A stretch of 64,000 nucleotides of DNA from Tetraselmis striata (GCA_006384855.1 VCJN01002971.1:99262-163261), one strand, 5' to 3'; positions 1 to 12,613 are shown, numbered from the stretch's first letter. The notes: generated by a model not told the origin, from the letters alone. Made by a program: numbers and translations.

Positions 1-433
1 GCGCCCCACTATGTTTGGAGCGGATTGGGGCACCTCGACTCGGGCGGGTGCTGCAGTGTGACGAGTCGGATGAGTTCTACACCCTTACACGCAGCCGCCT
101 TGCTGAATACGCAGGGGCACCAGCAAGCGTAAATGGCTTTTCCTTGCCATCGCACATGGAGTCATTGGTCAATGGAGAGACAACTGCTAAAGACGGACGG
201 ACGGAGGGACGGAGGGGGGGGGGGGGGGGGGGGGTCCTTCAATGGTCTGCTTTAGCAATTTTCAACGACAAAACTCCTCAATTTCACGCTGCCATCAAGC
301 CCCACAACCATTGATGACACCGAGCCTGTCCCTACACTTCCGCTGTGTCCCAGAAGACGGCACAGCCATGGCGAGGCGGCAGGGTTTGTGGCGCCGGACC
401 AGCGCCATCGACCAGGCCAGCGATGCGCGCCCG
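1..433. other. 3' flank of the pyruvate kinase gene, no gene seen
   Basis: No convincing coding region was found here. The stretch lies downstream of the minus-strand pyruvate kinase stop codon. It holds a GGAC-type short repeat followed by a run of about 20 G near 214-234. Reading frames across it are short and have no recognisable domain. Confidence 0.6.
85..89 (-). terminator. possible TGTAA polyadenylation signal of the pyruvate kinase gene
   Basis: TTACA on the plus strand reads TGTAA on the minus strand, about 345 nt after the pyruvate kinase stop. TGTAA is the usual poly(A) signal of green algae. A pentamer occurs often by chance, so this is only a candidate. Confidence 0.3.
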
Positions 434-3400
434 CTACGCCATCATCTTGGCCACCGTGCTCGCGCTCCACAGCTGCATCACGGGCTCGATCTCGGTGTCG
501 GGCTCGTTGGCGCCGTGCACGACCGTGATGCTGCCGCCGCTGTAGATGCCGCTGCTCTTGGCGTAGGTGGTGGCCTGCTTGATGAGGCCGGGCAGGTCGC
601 GGCGGTCGCCCAGGAAGTCCACGAGGCAGGGGTACATGGCGAACATGATCTTAGCCCACCCGGCCACTTTGGGGTCGGTGGTGACCAGCACGATGGGCAC
701 GCTGGGCTTGAACTTGGCCAGCAGGTTGGCGATCTTGCCGGTCTCGCTGATGACGACCACCAGCTGCACGCTGCGGTCCAGCGGGCTCTTGGCCGCCGCC
801 GCCGCGACGCCCTCCTCGGTGGAGAAGGGCTTGGCCGTGACGTCGCGGATGAAGTTGTGCTGGATGGTGTAGTTTGTGGCGGCCTCGGCGTTGCGCGCGA
901 TCGCCGCGGTGGTGGACACGCTCTCCACCGGGAAGTTGCCGATCGCCGTCTCCGCGCTCAGCATGATGCAGTGCACGCCGTCCAGCACGGCGTTGGCCAC
1001 GTCCGTCATCTCGGCGCGCGTGGGGCGCGGGTTGCTGACCATGGACTGCAGGCAGTGGCGCGCCAGGATGGTGAACTTGCCCTGGATGGTCGCCTGCGCA
1101 AGCAATCGCAAAGCTCGTGTGAAGCCAATGGGAACAGTGACATCATGCAAACACATAGGCGCTAATAAACCCAATGAACAAGCGCCGCTGCGGGGGCCGA
1201 CGCGGTGTTCACAGCACTGCGAATGAGGGCCTGCCGCCCGCCCGCCAGATCGACACAACAGGCGCAACCATAGCGCAACTACAGAGAGTGTTCTTCTCGG
1301 GCTTAATGCAAGTCCATTCTCAGGCTTCTAATTCACCTATGCTAATTCTATTACAACTGAAGGATGTTAATATAACTTTCCTTAATAAGTTTCATATGAT
1401 AAAAATATAATAATAAATACAAATACATTATATAGAATATATAGTAGAAGTCAGGGTTCGTATAGGCGCGACGGCGCCCGTAGGCGTGTCCCGTGGCGCT
1501 CGGCGTTCGTCAGACACGTCGACCTCCGATATGCACAACCTCGGGCGCGGTGTTGCAAGCGGCGACGGCATGGCGCGCCGCGGTCAGCCTTGCTGTTGCT
1601 GCCTGGGGTGTGTAGGGTTTCGCCAGCGGGGAGTGGCAGCCCACCTTGGTGGTGATCATGTTCTGGGCGAGGAAGACCTTCTCGGGCGTGATGTGCGCGC
1701 CCAGGTCGCCGCGCGCCACCATGACGCCGTCCGCCTCCTCCAGGATCTCGTCCAGGTTCTCCAGCGCCTCGATCGTCTCGATCTTGGCCACCACCTTCAT
1801 GTCCGCGCCGCCCTCGTCGATGAGGAGGTCCTTGATGTACTCGAGGTCGTCCTTGTTGCGCACAAACGAGGCGGCCACGATGTCCACCTCGGCGTCGATG
1901 GCCAGCTGCAGGTCGCGGCGGTCCCGGTTGGTGAGGATGGGCAGGTTGAGCCGGATGCCCAGCAGGTTGATGCTGGTCCACGAGCGCAGCTTGGCGTCGT
2001 TGAGCACCTTGGCCTTGACCTCCGAGTTGAGCACCTGCGCCGCGGGGCACCGCACGTCTCAGCCGCCATCCATCAAAAACACGTCCCGGCACATATCGTA
2101 GAATTGAATACGTTCTGCCGGGCCAACAAATAATGCTTTCTTGCACCCTTGCGTCGGAACATTCGTGCCGTATTCGTGCTATATTCTGACTTATTCTCCG
2201 TTTTAATAGTTCTTTCCTCTTCGCGGGGTGTCAAAAAAACATTACTTATCCGCAGACCGTTTGTGTTTGTGCGGTCATCCCCATCACACTTGTTCATCGA
2301 ACCGCCTAATACAACCCCGTATTAGTACAAGCATCAGCTTGGGCTCGCATGCAGCCTAGAAGAACAGTCGCTATGCTTCCGCTGTGGTTTCGTCTGCATT
2401 TGACCTCTGGCGGGCAGGGCGGCGGGTTCTTAGTCGCAGCGCCCTCATCACCGGGCCGGCACCCGTGGGTGACGGCACTCCGCGTGATCAGATGACTCGT
2501 GTGTGTGTTCCTACAAGTTGGGCATCCGGTACTTCCCATGCTCAAGGCACAGCATGACGGGGCGGCGGGGGGAGGGATGCTCGCGCGATCGGTCGCCGCC
2601 GCTCACCTCCGTGACCTCCAGCCGGATGTCGCCGTCGTTGATGAGCACGGTGGTGCCCGGCGTCACCTGCACCGCGAGGTCGGGGTAGCTGACCGGGATG
2701 CGCGTCTCCGTGGCGGTCTTCCAGCCCTCAAAGGGCTCCGTGCCGGTGGGGTCGTGCGCGGTGAGCAGCACCGTCTGCCCCTGCTCCAGGGAGATGGTGT
2801 CCACCGGCTGCCGGGTCTCGGGCCCGTCCACCAGGTAGCAGGTGCGGATCTCGGGACCGCGCGTGTCCACCAGGATGGCCACAGTCTTATTCTTCCGCGC
2901 CGCCACCTGGGACGAGGGCAGCAACGAAAACCCCACGGTCACAAACCACAGTCCATAAACCGCACAACCCTAACCCTAAATCCTAAAATATCTACACTAC
3001 AACCCCTAGAGACATCTTGACACGATAATCCTACTAAGATTCACACCCTAAAATCCTTCAAATCCTAAAACATCTCAAGACAAAGAACCTACAAAATCCA
3101 AACCCTAAATCCATTCAAACCCTAAAACATATGAACATGAAGACCTGCAAACAAAATCTAAACCCTACAGTCTTACAATCCCTAACACCGTACCTTGCGG
3201 ATGAGCTCCGCGATGGGCTTGATCTCGTCGCCCTTCCAGAACACCATGTTGATGCGCGCCACGTCCATGCCCGCGTCGATCATCTTCTCGATCATCCCCT
3301 CGCTGCTGCACTGCGGGCCCAGCGTGGCGATGATCTTGGTCTTGCGCGGCGGGGTGCTGCTCTCAAACAGCATGGGCAGATCCACCACGGTGGAGCGCAT

Positions 3401-6400
3401 GCTCAGCGTCTTGGCCGCGTCGTGGTCCGTCTGCGCCGGGGGGAGACATGCCGGGCACGGGGATCAGCTCACAGGCGCCACCCCCAAACACTCCGCCCAG
3501 GCGCCACCGAGGCGGGTGGGCGGAGCTGCGGGCCACCACAAATCACCACAACGCCATGTCTGACCAGATACTTCAAGGTCAGAGAAAAGTAACGCGCCGT
3601 TTCGCCGGGCTCGTGGCGTTCAGAGTCTGGCAGGGCGAGGAGAGTGGGAGAGGGAGAGAGGCATTTGGGGGGGCAGAGGACGGGAAGGGCGCGAGGCGCA
3701 AAAGACGCTGCAGCACGGGGGTGGTACGGGCACACAGCATCCGCTTTTCCTCCCCCGGGGTGTGCTGTGCCACCAAAGTTTTAGCGCTGGCGGGGAGGAG
3801 GGGGGGGGGAGATAGCCCGCCCCCCCCCCCCCCTGCGCAGGTGTGCCGGTGGGAGAGCGGCCACAGACCGACGGAGCGGATCACCAGGAGCGATGTCCCT
3901 GATCAGCACGGGGCGCATGGCCCGGAGGCGGGATGTGTCCCACAATCACGCTCCGGATGTGCCACATAATACTCGTATTGACCCCCCCCCCCCCCCCTAT
4001 TAGATAGAAAAGACTCAATTCATCTGGAAACCCATTGGATTATTATGATTATTACATTCTTATATATATTTATCTCTTATCAGTATTGTAATTGTCATGG
4101 GATTATTATCATTGGAACGCGTCACAACACCCAATGTTGCGACGTTGCAATTCACTACAATTCAAAGACTCGCGATCGCAATTAAATGGCACAATATAAA
4201 ATCCCGCCACACCCAGACGATGGATTATAACATCGCAAAGCAACAGGGCATGGTGCCAGAGGATGTGAGCACCAACGACAGCGGTCGCGGGCTGCTTGCC
4301 TCATGACTCAAGGGGGTGGGGGGGGGGGGGGGGGGGAGTTACCGGTGACATCTTGCCGAGCGCGCCGCGCATGAGGTTGCCAGGGCACCGGGTGATGTAC
4401 ATGTGCCGGTTGGCGGAGCTGTCGGGCGCCGACGTGACAGTGGAGGAGAAGAGCACCACGACCTCCTTGCCGGCCACGCACAGCCCGGCGTTCTTGCCGT
4501 AGATGATGGCGTCGTGCACCGCGTCCTTCATCACCGTCATGGACGACACCGGCTTGTCCAGGATCATGGTGTACAGGCCAAACATGATCTGGACGCTGCG
4601 TGCCAGCTCCTTGTTGCTCGTGACCACCAGCACGGGCACCGAGGGGCGGTACTTGGCAACGATGCGCGCGCACTTGCCGCCCTCGCTGAACATCACGATC
4701 ATGCCGGGGTTGATGTCGTTGGAGGTTTTGGCCAGGGTGGACACCACCGCCTCCACCGTGCCCAGCGGCTTGGCGGTGAAGTTGCGGATGAAGTCATAGG
4801 CCTGGTAGTAGTTGACGCCGATCTCGGCCGAGCGGCAGATGCGCGCCATGGTGTCCACCGCCTGGGCGGGGAAAGCGCCGTTGGCGGTCTCGCCGCTCAG
4901 CATGACCGCGTCCACGCCGTCAAACACCGCGTTGGCGACGTCGGTCATCTCCGCGCGCGTGGGGCTGTAGTTGTCCACCATGCTCTCCAGCATCTGCGTC
5001 GCGCAGATCACAAAGCGGGCGGTGATGTTGGCACGCGTGATCATGTACTTCTGAGCCAGGGTGACCTTCTCCGGCGGGATCTCCATGCCCAGGTCGCCGC
5101 GCGCCACCATGATGCCGTCGGAGATCAGCAGAATGTCGTCGTAGTTCTTCAGCCCCTCCTGGTTCTCAATCTTGGAGATGATCTTCACGTTCTGCCCGCC
5201 CGCCTCATCCAGCACGCGCCGGATGAACTCTACGTCCTCCTTGCTCTGCACAAAGCTCGCCGCCACAAAGTCCATCTTATACTTGCAGCAGAAGTTCTGC
5301 AGGTCGTTGATGTCTTTCTCCGTCAGCACCGGAATGTCCACCTTCACGCCCGGCAGGTTACAGTTCTTGCGCTCGCCCAGGCTCTTGCTGTTCATCACCG
5401 TGCCGCGCAGCTCAGTGTCGTTCAGGATCTCCTCCACGCGGATGCTGAGGCTGCCGTCCGCCAGCAGGATCATGTTGCCGGCGTGCACGCTGCTGCACAG
5501 CTTGGCGTAGCTCAGCCCGATGCGCGTCTCCTCAGCGGTCTTGTAGCCCTCAAACTCGGTGTAGCGGTCGCCCACCGCCTCGACAATGATGGGCTGGCCG
5601 GCCTCGAGCGCGATGGGCTTATGGTCCTTGAGCATGGCGGTACGGATCTCGGGGCCCTTGGTGTCCAGGAAGCAGGCGGCCGGGCTCTTCTTCTCGGCTG
5701 TCACCTTGCGGAAGCGCTCCAGCACCTAATGGGGCCCAGCATGCACTCAGGGCCCAGGTCCGGCGCTACCACAGTATGCGGCTACTCATCACGATGCATT
5801 GCCAGCAGCGCCAGCAAGAGCAAAATCACTGTGACTGTGCGTTTGGCTGGGTTGTTGGCCGTACCGCCAGGTGGGCGGCATGGTCGCCGTGGCTGAAGTT
5901 GAAGCGGGCGATGTTCATGCCGGCATCCAGCAGCTTGGCGATGCCCTCCTCGCTCCAGCACTTGGGGCCCATGGTGCACACGATCTTGGTCTTGCCTCAC
6001 GATGTGCGCGTACTTCTCGTTGTCCATCAGCGTGTCCAGGCCCACCTGCGCCGTGTCGCGACCTCGTCAGATACGGCACATGGATGTTCCATGTGTGCTT
6101 GTGTGTGGGCGTAAAGGGCTTTTAGCTGTTTACCCCAACTGGGATGCCGTGATGCGCCCCAACCACCTGCAGCTCCCAAGTCCCCGCCCCCCATCACTGT
6201 GTATGTGTGTCAGTGTGTTCAAGACGTTCAAGACCAGGAGGCGGTGTCACTACTCATTTACTGCAGGTGCCGGCGCGCCTATAACCCCTTATTATATAAG
6301 CCTCAGATGACTATAATAAGCCTCGTATTGGGCTCGCATGCAACCTATAAGAACATTCGCTGTAGTTCCGTAATAGTATTGTCGGCATTTGACGTCTGGC

Positions 6401-7672
6401 AGGCAGGGCATCTTCGTTTTAGCAGCGTCTTTACGACAGCGCCGGCACCTGTACACACTTTTGTCGACATGATGCAACAATAGAGACTGTTGCTAGTTAA
6501 GGTGTAGGCGGTGCGCCCGTCAGAGTTTGGCGTCTCAGAGGCGGGGCATGCCTTGGTGGAGCGGTAGAAAATGGTGCGGTCGCCTGGGTAGAGCGCGCGC
6601 GGCACGACGACCTCGCCCGTCTCGGTGCCCAGCACAAACACGCGGAACGCCAGGCGCTGCGAGTCGTCGTTGTGGCGCTGCGGGCGGCGGGACACAAAGA
6701 CCACCTGGTCGCCGTTCTTGATCTCGATGCCCAGCATCTTGCTGTAGGCCTGCACCTGCGGGATAGCCTGAATGGCCTGCAGGACACAGCAAGGCGGAAA
6801 GAGCTGGTTAGTGGCGGCAGCGGAGCGGTAATGCGTGTGTTTAAGGGGGGGGGGGGGGGGGTTGATGGAGCATACGCACAGCTACATCCCAAGTGCATTG
6901 TGCGGCGCGACGCCGAGGCTCACCTTGGTCATGGGCTTGTCCGACAGCACGCCGTGGGTTCCGTACCAGGTGCGGCACTGCTTCGCGACCTCGGGGTACT
7001 TGGCGCACACAAACACGGGGATGCCGGGCTTGTACTTGGCCACCAACGCGGCGGAGCGGCCTGCAGCAAGCACGCGCAACGCATGCCCCCCGGGCAGGGG
7101 TCAGATGGTCTGGAGCCGGGTGCAATTAAGAGGCCAGCAGAGCGTTGCGCGTGCCCTTGGGGGACATGGCTGGAAAGTGGCTTGGCTGGATGTCGACAGC
7201 ATGGCTGACAGCCGGTAGGCTTAATGCGTAGCAATTGTGCACTCAGGGTGCTCTTGCGTCCGATGAGGCGCACCTGAGGTGGTGAGCACAATGATGGCTT
7301 TGGCGCCCATGTCCATGGCGCACTGCACAGAGGCCGAAGTGACTGCCTCCGCGTCATGCATGGGCTTGGGCGTGTTGTCATGGATGTAATTGTACCGCTT
7401 CTCAATGTCAACCATCTGCTCCGCGTTCTGGCAGATGGCCGCCATGGTGGCGACCGCGTCGACGGGGAAGTCGCCGTTGGCGGTTTCGCCGCTCAACATC
7501 ACGCAGTCGGTGCCGTCCAGGACGGCGTTGGCCACGTCCGTCATTTCGGCGCGTGTCGGGCGCGGGTTTTGGATCATGCTCTCCAGCATCTGAGTCGCCG
7601 TCACCACCATCTTGCCTGTTCCGCACCAGAAAGGAGAGGGGCACCGGGCAATGTCAGCGCCGAGATGCTTGT

Positions 7673-7710
<38 letters not shown>

Positions 7711-10700
7711 AGCAGGAGGGCATGCAGCAGGGGCGCTAAGACTGTTGGACGCATCAAAATGCTGTTACTTCCGCTGCCCTTTGCCTGCACTCTCTGTTGC
7801 TCTTCCGCTGCTCTTTGGGGAGGATGGCAAAACCGGGCGGGCGTGGGGCGGGGGGGGGCGGAGGAACGCGCCTGCCAGGTTGCACTTGGTGATCATCATC
7901 TTCTGCGCAAACGGCACCTTCTCCGGCGGGATCTCCATGCCCAGGTCACCACGCGCCACCATGATGCCGTCCGTGAGCGCCAGGATCTCGTCAAAGTTGC
8001 GCAGGCCCTCGGCGTTCTCGATCTTGCAGATGATGCTGATGTTCTTGCCGCCGTGCTCATCGAGGATCTGGCGAATGAAGCGCACGTCCCCCGCACTCTG
8101 CACGAAGCTGGCCGCTACGTAGTCCACCTTATGCTTGCAGGCAAAGTTGACGAGGTCATCGATGTCCTTGTCGGTCAGGACGGGCAGGTCCACCTTCACG
8201 CCCGGCAGGTTGCAGTTCTTGCGCTCGCCCAGCTTGGCGGTGTTGTTCACGCGGCCCTTGCACACGGTGCGGTTGACCACGGAGATGACCTCAATGCTGA
8301 TGCTGCCGTCCGCCAGCAGGATGATGTTGCCAGGCTCCACGCTGCTGCACAGCTTGCCGTAGCTCAGCCCAATCACCGTCTCCTCCTTGGTCTTGTAGCC
8401 CTCGAACTCTGTGTAGCGATCACCCACTGCGTGGATCATGATCTCCTGGCCTGCCTCCAGCATAAGGGGCTCATGGTCCTTCAGCATGGCGGTGCGGATC
8501 TCGGGGCCCTTGGTGTCCAGCAGGCTGGCCCAGTATGGCTTGCCCGCCAGCCCATGCTTCTCAATCATCTCATTGCCAACAACCTTTGCGACGCTGCGGA
8601 AGCGCTCCAACACCTGTGACGCAAGGCATAGGATGTGGGTCATCCGCACGCCGGCAATTACTTCAAGGGGACCTTGTCCAGCGTGCCTAGTAGCACTAGT
8701 CTGTCCATGGTAGCTCGTGGCAAGCTTCGATGCGCTGCGGTCTGTCTGTGGGTAGATTCCCATCACACTCCTGTGAACAAGGATGGGAGGGAGAGGACCC
8801 GGGAGAGGGGGGTCTCACCGTCTGGTGTGCCTTGTGGTCGCCATGGCTGAAGTTGAGCCGGATGCAGTCCATGCCCGCCTTGAGCAGATTTGCGATGGTC
8901 GCCTCGTCCCAGCACTTGGGGCCCATGGTGCAAATGATGTTGGTCGCGCGCGGCACCTGCAGCCAGGCAGCGTAGGACGCGCCGGTTAGGCGCAAGGAGC
9001 CTAGCCGCGCCAGCCCACATCGCTGCCGATCCCATGCACCGCTACATGTGATTCCCCAGATGATCCACCGGGGTCACGTATGGCAATTGGCAATGTGGGC
9101 CACATGGGACGCGGCCTGGGGAACACGAGGTGAGGCAATCAGACTGTAAGTCTGCCAGCAGGGAGACCGGGAGAAGGGGAGCTTACGTCCAGAGGCTTGG
9201 AGATGAGGTCCAGGCTGGTGTTGGTGGAGCGGCGGCAGGTGACCTCGCCCTTGTTGACCATGGTGGTACCTGATGCCAAGGTTCACAGAATCAGCAAGCA
9301 TGCCAAGCTCCTATAGCACTGTTCAGACACTGTCTATCATTGAGTGTGATGACGGTGGTGGTGGGTGAGTAGAGAGCCGGCTCACCGGAGGGGTGCATCA
9401 TGGAGGAGGGCCGGCGGGTGATGGAGGAGGGCCCGGAGCGGATGACGCGCACAAAAGGCTCCTTGGTCTGCGGGTCCATGCCCACAAACACGGCGCGCAA
9501 GCCCCTGGCCAGCGACACGCTGTGGCCCTGGACATTCAGGCATGCGCCCGCAGTCAGTTGTTGCTATGGAGTGACAAGATTCGTGCCCTGATCGGCCCCT
9601 ATAAGGCACGCGGTGCATTATTCTCAACTCACATCCTTCTTATGTTGCTTAGCCCAAGTGTCGCACGCTGTGGCAACAATAGCCGTAGGACATTGATGCG
9701 GTCAGCAGGCTGATGGGATGAATGAGGCAGCGGGGGCTCACCAACTTGCCCAGGTAGCGGATGCACTTGCTGACCAGCGCCGCGGGGCCCTCATTCAGCG
9801 GCACCTGGATGGGCAGCTGCCCATACCGCGCGCTCGCATGGCGCAGCACCTCAATGTTGGGCGACGCCACAAATACCGGGCAAGGCGGGCGATACTTGGA
9901 GACCTGCAGGGGTGAGCAGGGGCAAAGGGGGGGGGGGGGGGGGGGGCTTTTAGTCTCAGTTTTCAGCGCCACTGCATCATGGCCAGGGCAATGCCGCCCT
10001 GTCATGGGACACAGGGATCAACGTGCTGCATTGCGGTGGGGAACCAACCAGGTCTGAGAAGTGGCCATCCTCTGTCTGTACCACCACGATGCAGTCATTG
10101 GGCGTCTCCTTCTCTGCACGCATGGGTGTCTGGAACGACACTGCGATCTTGGATGCCGCTGAACATGTGGACTCTGTCTCGTTGAGCGCCACTGTGCCAC
10201 CCTTCACGTTCTGGTCCCTGGATAAGCGGGGCCGCCAGCAGCAGCAGATGTCAGCCGGCGGGAGCCTGGCCGTGTGAAGGCGCCCAGGCGAAGCACATGT
10301 GTGCCCCATGAAGGCTGCTAGTTGCCGTGCATCAAACAGCTCAGCAGATGCAGCAGCTACGGCTTGCACAGATTTATAACCGGCACCGTTGGGGGTTATG
10401 CAGAGGCTGCTCTCAGCAAAGGCGCAGGAGCACAGCTCATCCAGCAGCATGGTGCCCGGTGCCAGGTGCACTCCTGCCTGGCTTGCTGCCCCAACCCTGC
10501 ATACTGCCTTCAGCCCTTGACTTTACCGCAAAGTGATGCACCGCTGTAATGCTGGCCCGGCCCAAACTGGCGGAAGTGAAGGGGGATGGGGGAAGGCAGC
10601 TGCATACCTGAGGAAAGAGAACTGGGACTGGTAGTTGATGCCCATCTCCGCATTGGCCACAATGCTGGCCATGGTGCGCACAGTGATGGCGGGGAACGAG

Positions 10701-12613
10701 CCGTTGGCAGACTCGCCACTGAGCATCACAGCGTCCACGCCATCATACACAGCGTTGGCGACGTCGGTCATCTCCGCACGCGTGGGGCGTGGGCTCTCAA
10801 TCATGCTCTCCAGCATCTGGGTGGCGCAGATCACAAACTTGCCTGCGGCGCAATGGGGGCGGAGATGCCCCGCGCATCGTCAGTCAGCGTGTAGAATGCG
10901 AAGTGACAGCTATTTCGAGGCATGCCGCCTTGTTGCCGGGTGCGGCTCAGAGGGGCAGGCGGCTGGCAAGATTGGTGGCAACTCACCCTTGACGTTGCAC
11001 TTGGTGATGAGCAGCTTCTGGGCGATGGGCACCTTCTCAGAGGGAATCTCCATGCCCAGGTCGCCGCGCGCCACCATGACGCCGTCAGTGACCTCCAGAA
11101 TTTCATCAAAGTTCTTCAGCCCCTCCTGGTTCTCAATCTTGGAGATGATCTGGATGCTCTGTCCGCCCGCCTCATCCAGCACGCGCCGGATGAACTCCAC
11201 GTCTGCCTTGCTCTGCACAAAGCTTGCCGCCACAAAGTCGACCCCCTTCTTGCAACCAAAGTTCTGCAGGTCGTTGATGTCTTTCTCCGTCAGCACCGGG
11301 ATGTCCACCTTCACGCCCGGCAGGTTACAGTTCTTGCGCTCGCCCAGGCCCTTGCTGTTCATCACCGTGCCGCGCAGCTCAGTGTCGTTCAGGATCTCCT
11401 CCACGCGGATGCTGAGGCTGCCGTCCGCCAGCAGGATCATGTTGCCGGCGTGCACGCTGCTGCACAGCTTGGCGTAGCTCAGCCCAATGCGCGTCTCCTC
11501 AGCGGTCTTGTAGCCCTCAAACTCGGTGTAGCGGTCGCCCACCGCCTCGACAATGATGGGCCTGGCCGGCCTCGAGCGCGATGGGCTTATGGTCCTTGAG
11601 CATGGCGGTGCGGATCTCGGGGCCCTTGGTGTCCAGCAGAATGGCCGCATGCGCACCCCTCTGCGCTGCCACCTTCTTAAATCGATCGAACACCGCACCC
11701 TGGCCCTCATGGTCACCGTGGCTGAAGTTCAGGCGTGCAATGTCCATGCCAGCATCCATTAGCTGGTCAATCATCTCCTCGCTCCAGCACTTGGGGCCCA
11801 TCGTGCACAGGATCTTGGTCTTGCGCCTATTCCAGGCACACAGAAGCTCAGGCGAAAGAGTGGGACAGGCCCAGGAGAAGGTGGGCAGGGGGGAACCAGG
11901 GGTCTGGTAGGTCAGTCTGCAGCTAGGACATCATCAGGGCCAAACTCACATGTACTTCTTCTCTTCCAGGCACAGCGGAAGCGACACCGTGGTTGCGCGC
12001 TCGGAGACCGTGTCAATGTTGTCAGACGGAGGCTTGAACTCCTCGACCTGGTACTCCGGCGCCCACTGCGCCCGCAGGTCGTGCTTGACAGCTGCATTGC
12101 CACAGGTACAGCGCCACTGCATCAGGCATGGACCTCGGCGAGCTCGTTATCGACATCATGGCATACCTCATTGACACAAACAAGAGACAGGCAAGCAGAC
12201 ATACCCTCCAGAATGGTGTCATCCGAGTCAGCGTGGCCCCCGGCGAAGCTGGGGACCGCTGCATAGCGATAGTCCATCGAGTCCTTGGATCTGAGCATGC
12301 GCAGGCCACATCCATCCTCAACATGTGGGAACGCCCCCCTTTTCTCCAAATCGCTCAGTGGCGACTGTGATGAGCGAATGGATGGGGCCGGGGCTGGGAT
12401 GTAAATGGGGTTGGTGGGCGCTGTACACAAGCATGGGTGCAGAAAGGGTGGTAACCTGTAGTTTCCTCTAGGGGCACCACTGGGGTCGCTGTCCCCTTTG
12501 TCTGAGAAACTGACTGAGCCCCGGTCAAGCTTGGGGCCGCCCGACTTGCGCTCGAGGTTGACACCAGTGGAGCTACTGCCTGCCGGGGGCTTGCGCTTGC
12601 CAAACAGCTTCAT
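434..12613 (-). CDS. giant protein with four tandem pyruvate kinase domains
   Basis: Pyruvate kinase makes pyruvate and ATP from phosphoenolpyruvate and ADP. Modelled exons (minus): 12613-12205, 12091-11950, 11826-10987, 10842-10608, 10217-10049, 9903-9742, 9527-9386, 9269-9187, 8956-8819, 8613-7872, 7615-7274, 7060-6924, 6776-6488, 6062-5865, 5725-4343, 3430-3194, 2906-2607, 2034-1645, 1081-434. Splice phases agree throughout, giving about 2,327 residues with no stop between domains; ordinary enzymes have about 500. Domain 1 spans about 184-655, domain 2 728-1270, domain 3 1298-1803 and domain 4 1825-2327. Domains 1-3 keep the [33 protein letters not shown] and SGE(S/T)ANG motifs. Domain 4 is degenerate. 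Two one-base insertions (near 11561 and 5994-5997) break the frame inside conserved sequence. The 8613-7872 exon appears to use a GC donor. The start ATG at 12613 opens the first exon but lacks independent support. Location in the cell is not clear. Confidence 0.93.
1245..1345 (-). mobile_element. degenerate copy of a short MITE-like element (intron 18)
   Basis: On the minus strand this partly matches the copies at 6264-6451 and 48959-49126, through the GGCTTGCAT, AAGAACA and CTGTAGTTCCGC-type blocks. Its ends are not resolvable. It lies in the last pyruvate kinase intron. Confidence 0.5.
2300..2480 (+). mobile_element. MITE-like element copy (intron 17)
   Basis: It shares the TTGGGCTCGCATGCAGCCTA and CATTTGACCTCTGG blocks with the other copies and ends in a CCGGCACCC-type terminus. 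It sits in the intron between pyruvate kinase exons 17 and 18. The left end is worn. Confidence 0.65.
2943..3190. repeat. degenerate telomere-like CCCTAAA/CCCTAAAA tract in an intron
   Basis: CCCTAA, CCCTAAA and CCCTAAAA units recur at irregular spacing, mixed with near-copies such as TCCTAAA, through most of the intron between the exons at 3430-3194 and 2906-2607. The units match green-lineage telomere repeats (TTTAGGG or TTTTAGGG on the other strand). The array is too degenerate to be a working telomere. Confidence 0.6.
4319..4337 (-). repeat. homopolymer C tract (coding strand) beside a splice donor
   Basis: A G-run on the plus strand starts directly after the donor of the exon ending at 4343. 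On the transcript it reads GTAACT followed by a long C run. Similar runs sit close to many splice sites in this window. Confidence 0.8.
5314..5671 (-). repeat. near-identical segment shared by pyruvate kinase domains 1 and 3
   Basis: This stretch of domain 3 matches 11274-11640 of domain 1 at the DNA level with only a handful of differences, including synonymous sites. The flanking parts of the same two domains are clearly more diverged. A recent gene conversion or partial duplication is the simplest reading. Confidence 0.8.
6264..6451 (+). mobile_element. 188-bp MITE-like element with 13-bp inverted ends (best-preserved copy)
   Basis: The element begins CAGGTGCCGGCGC and ends with the exact reverse complement, GCGCCGGCACCTG. 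It carries no coding sequence. It lies in the pyruvate kinase intron between exons 13 and 14. Further copies occur at 24321-24473, 24937-25104, 48959-49126 and 50736-51055, with weaker ones at 1245-1345 and 2300-2480. Target-site duplications were not clear. Family assignment is open: a non-autonomous DNA transposon is inferred from size and inverted ends. Confidence 0.8.
7676..7709. repeat. (GA)n microsatellite in a pyruvate kinase intron
   Basis: An uninterrupted run of GA dinucleotides lies in the intron between exons 10 and 11. Confidence 0.95.

Noticed and set aside
4403-5896. 497-residue open frame on the plus strand
   Set aside because: It is antisense to pyruvate kinase domain 3; its histidine, leucine and valine-rich composition is the mirror of GC-rich coding sequence.
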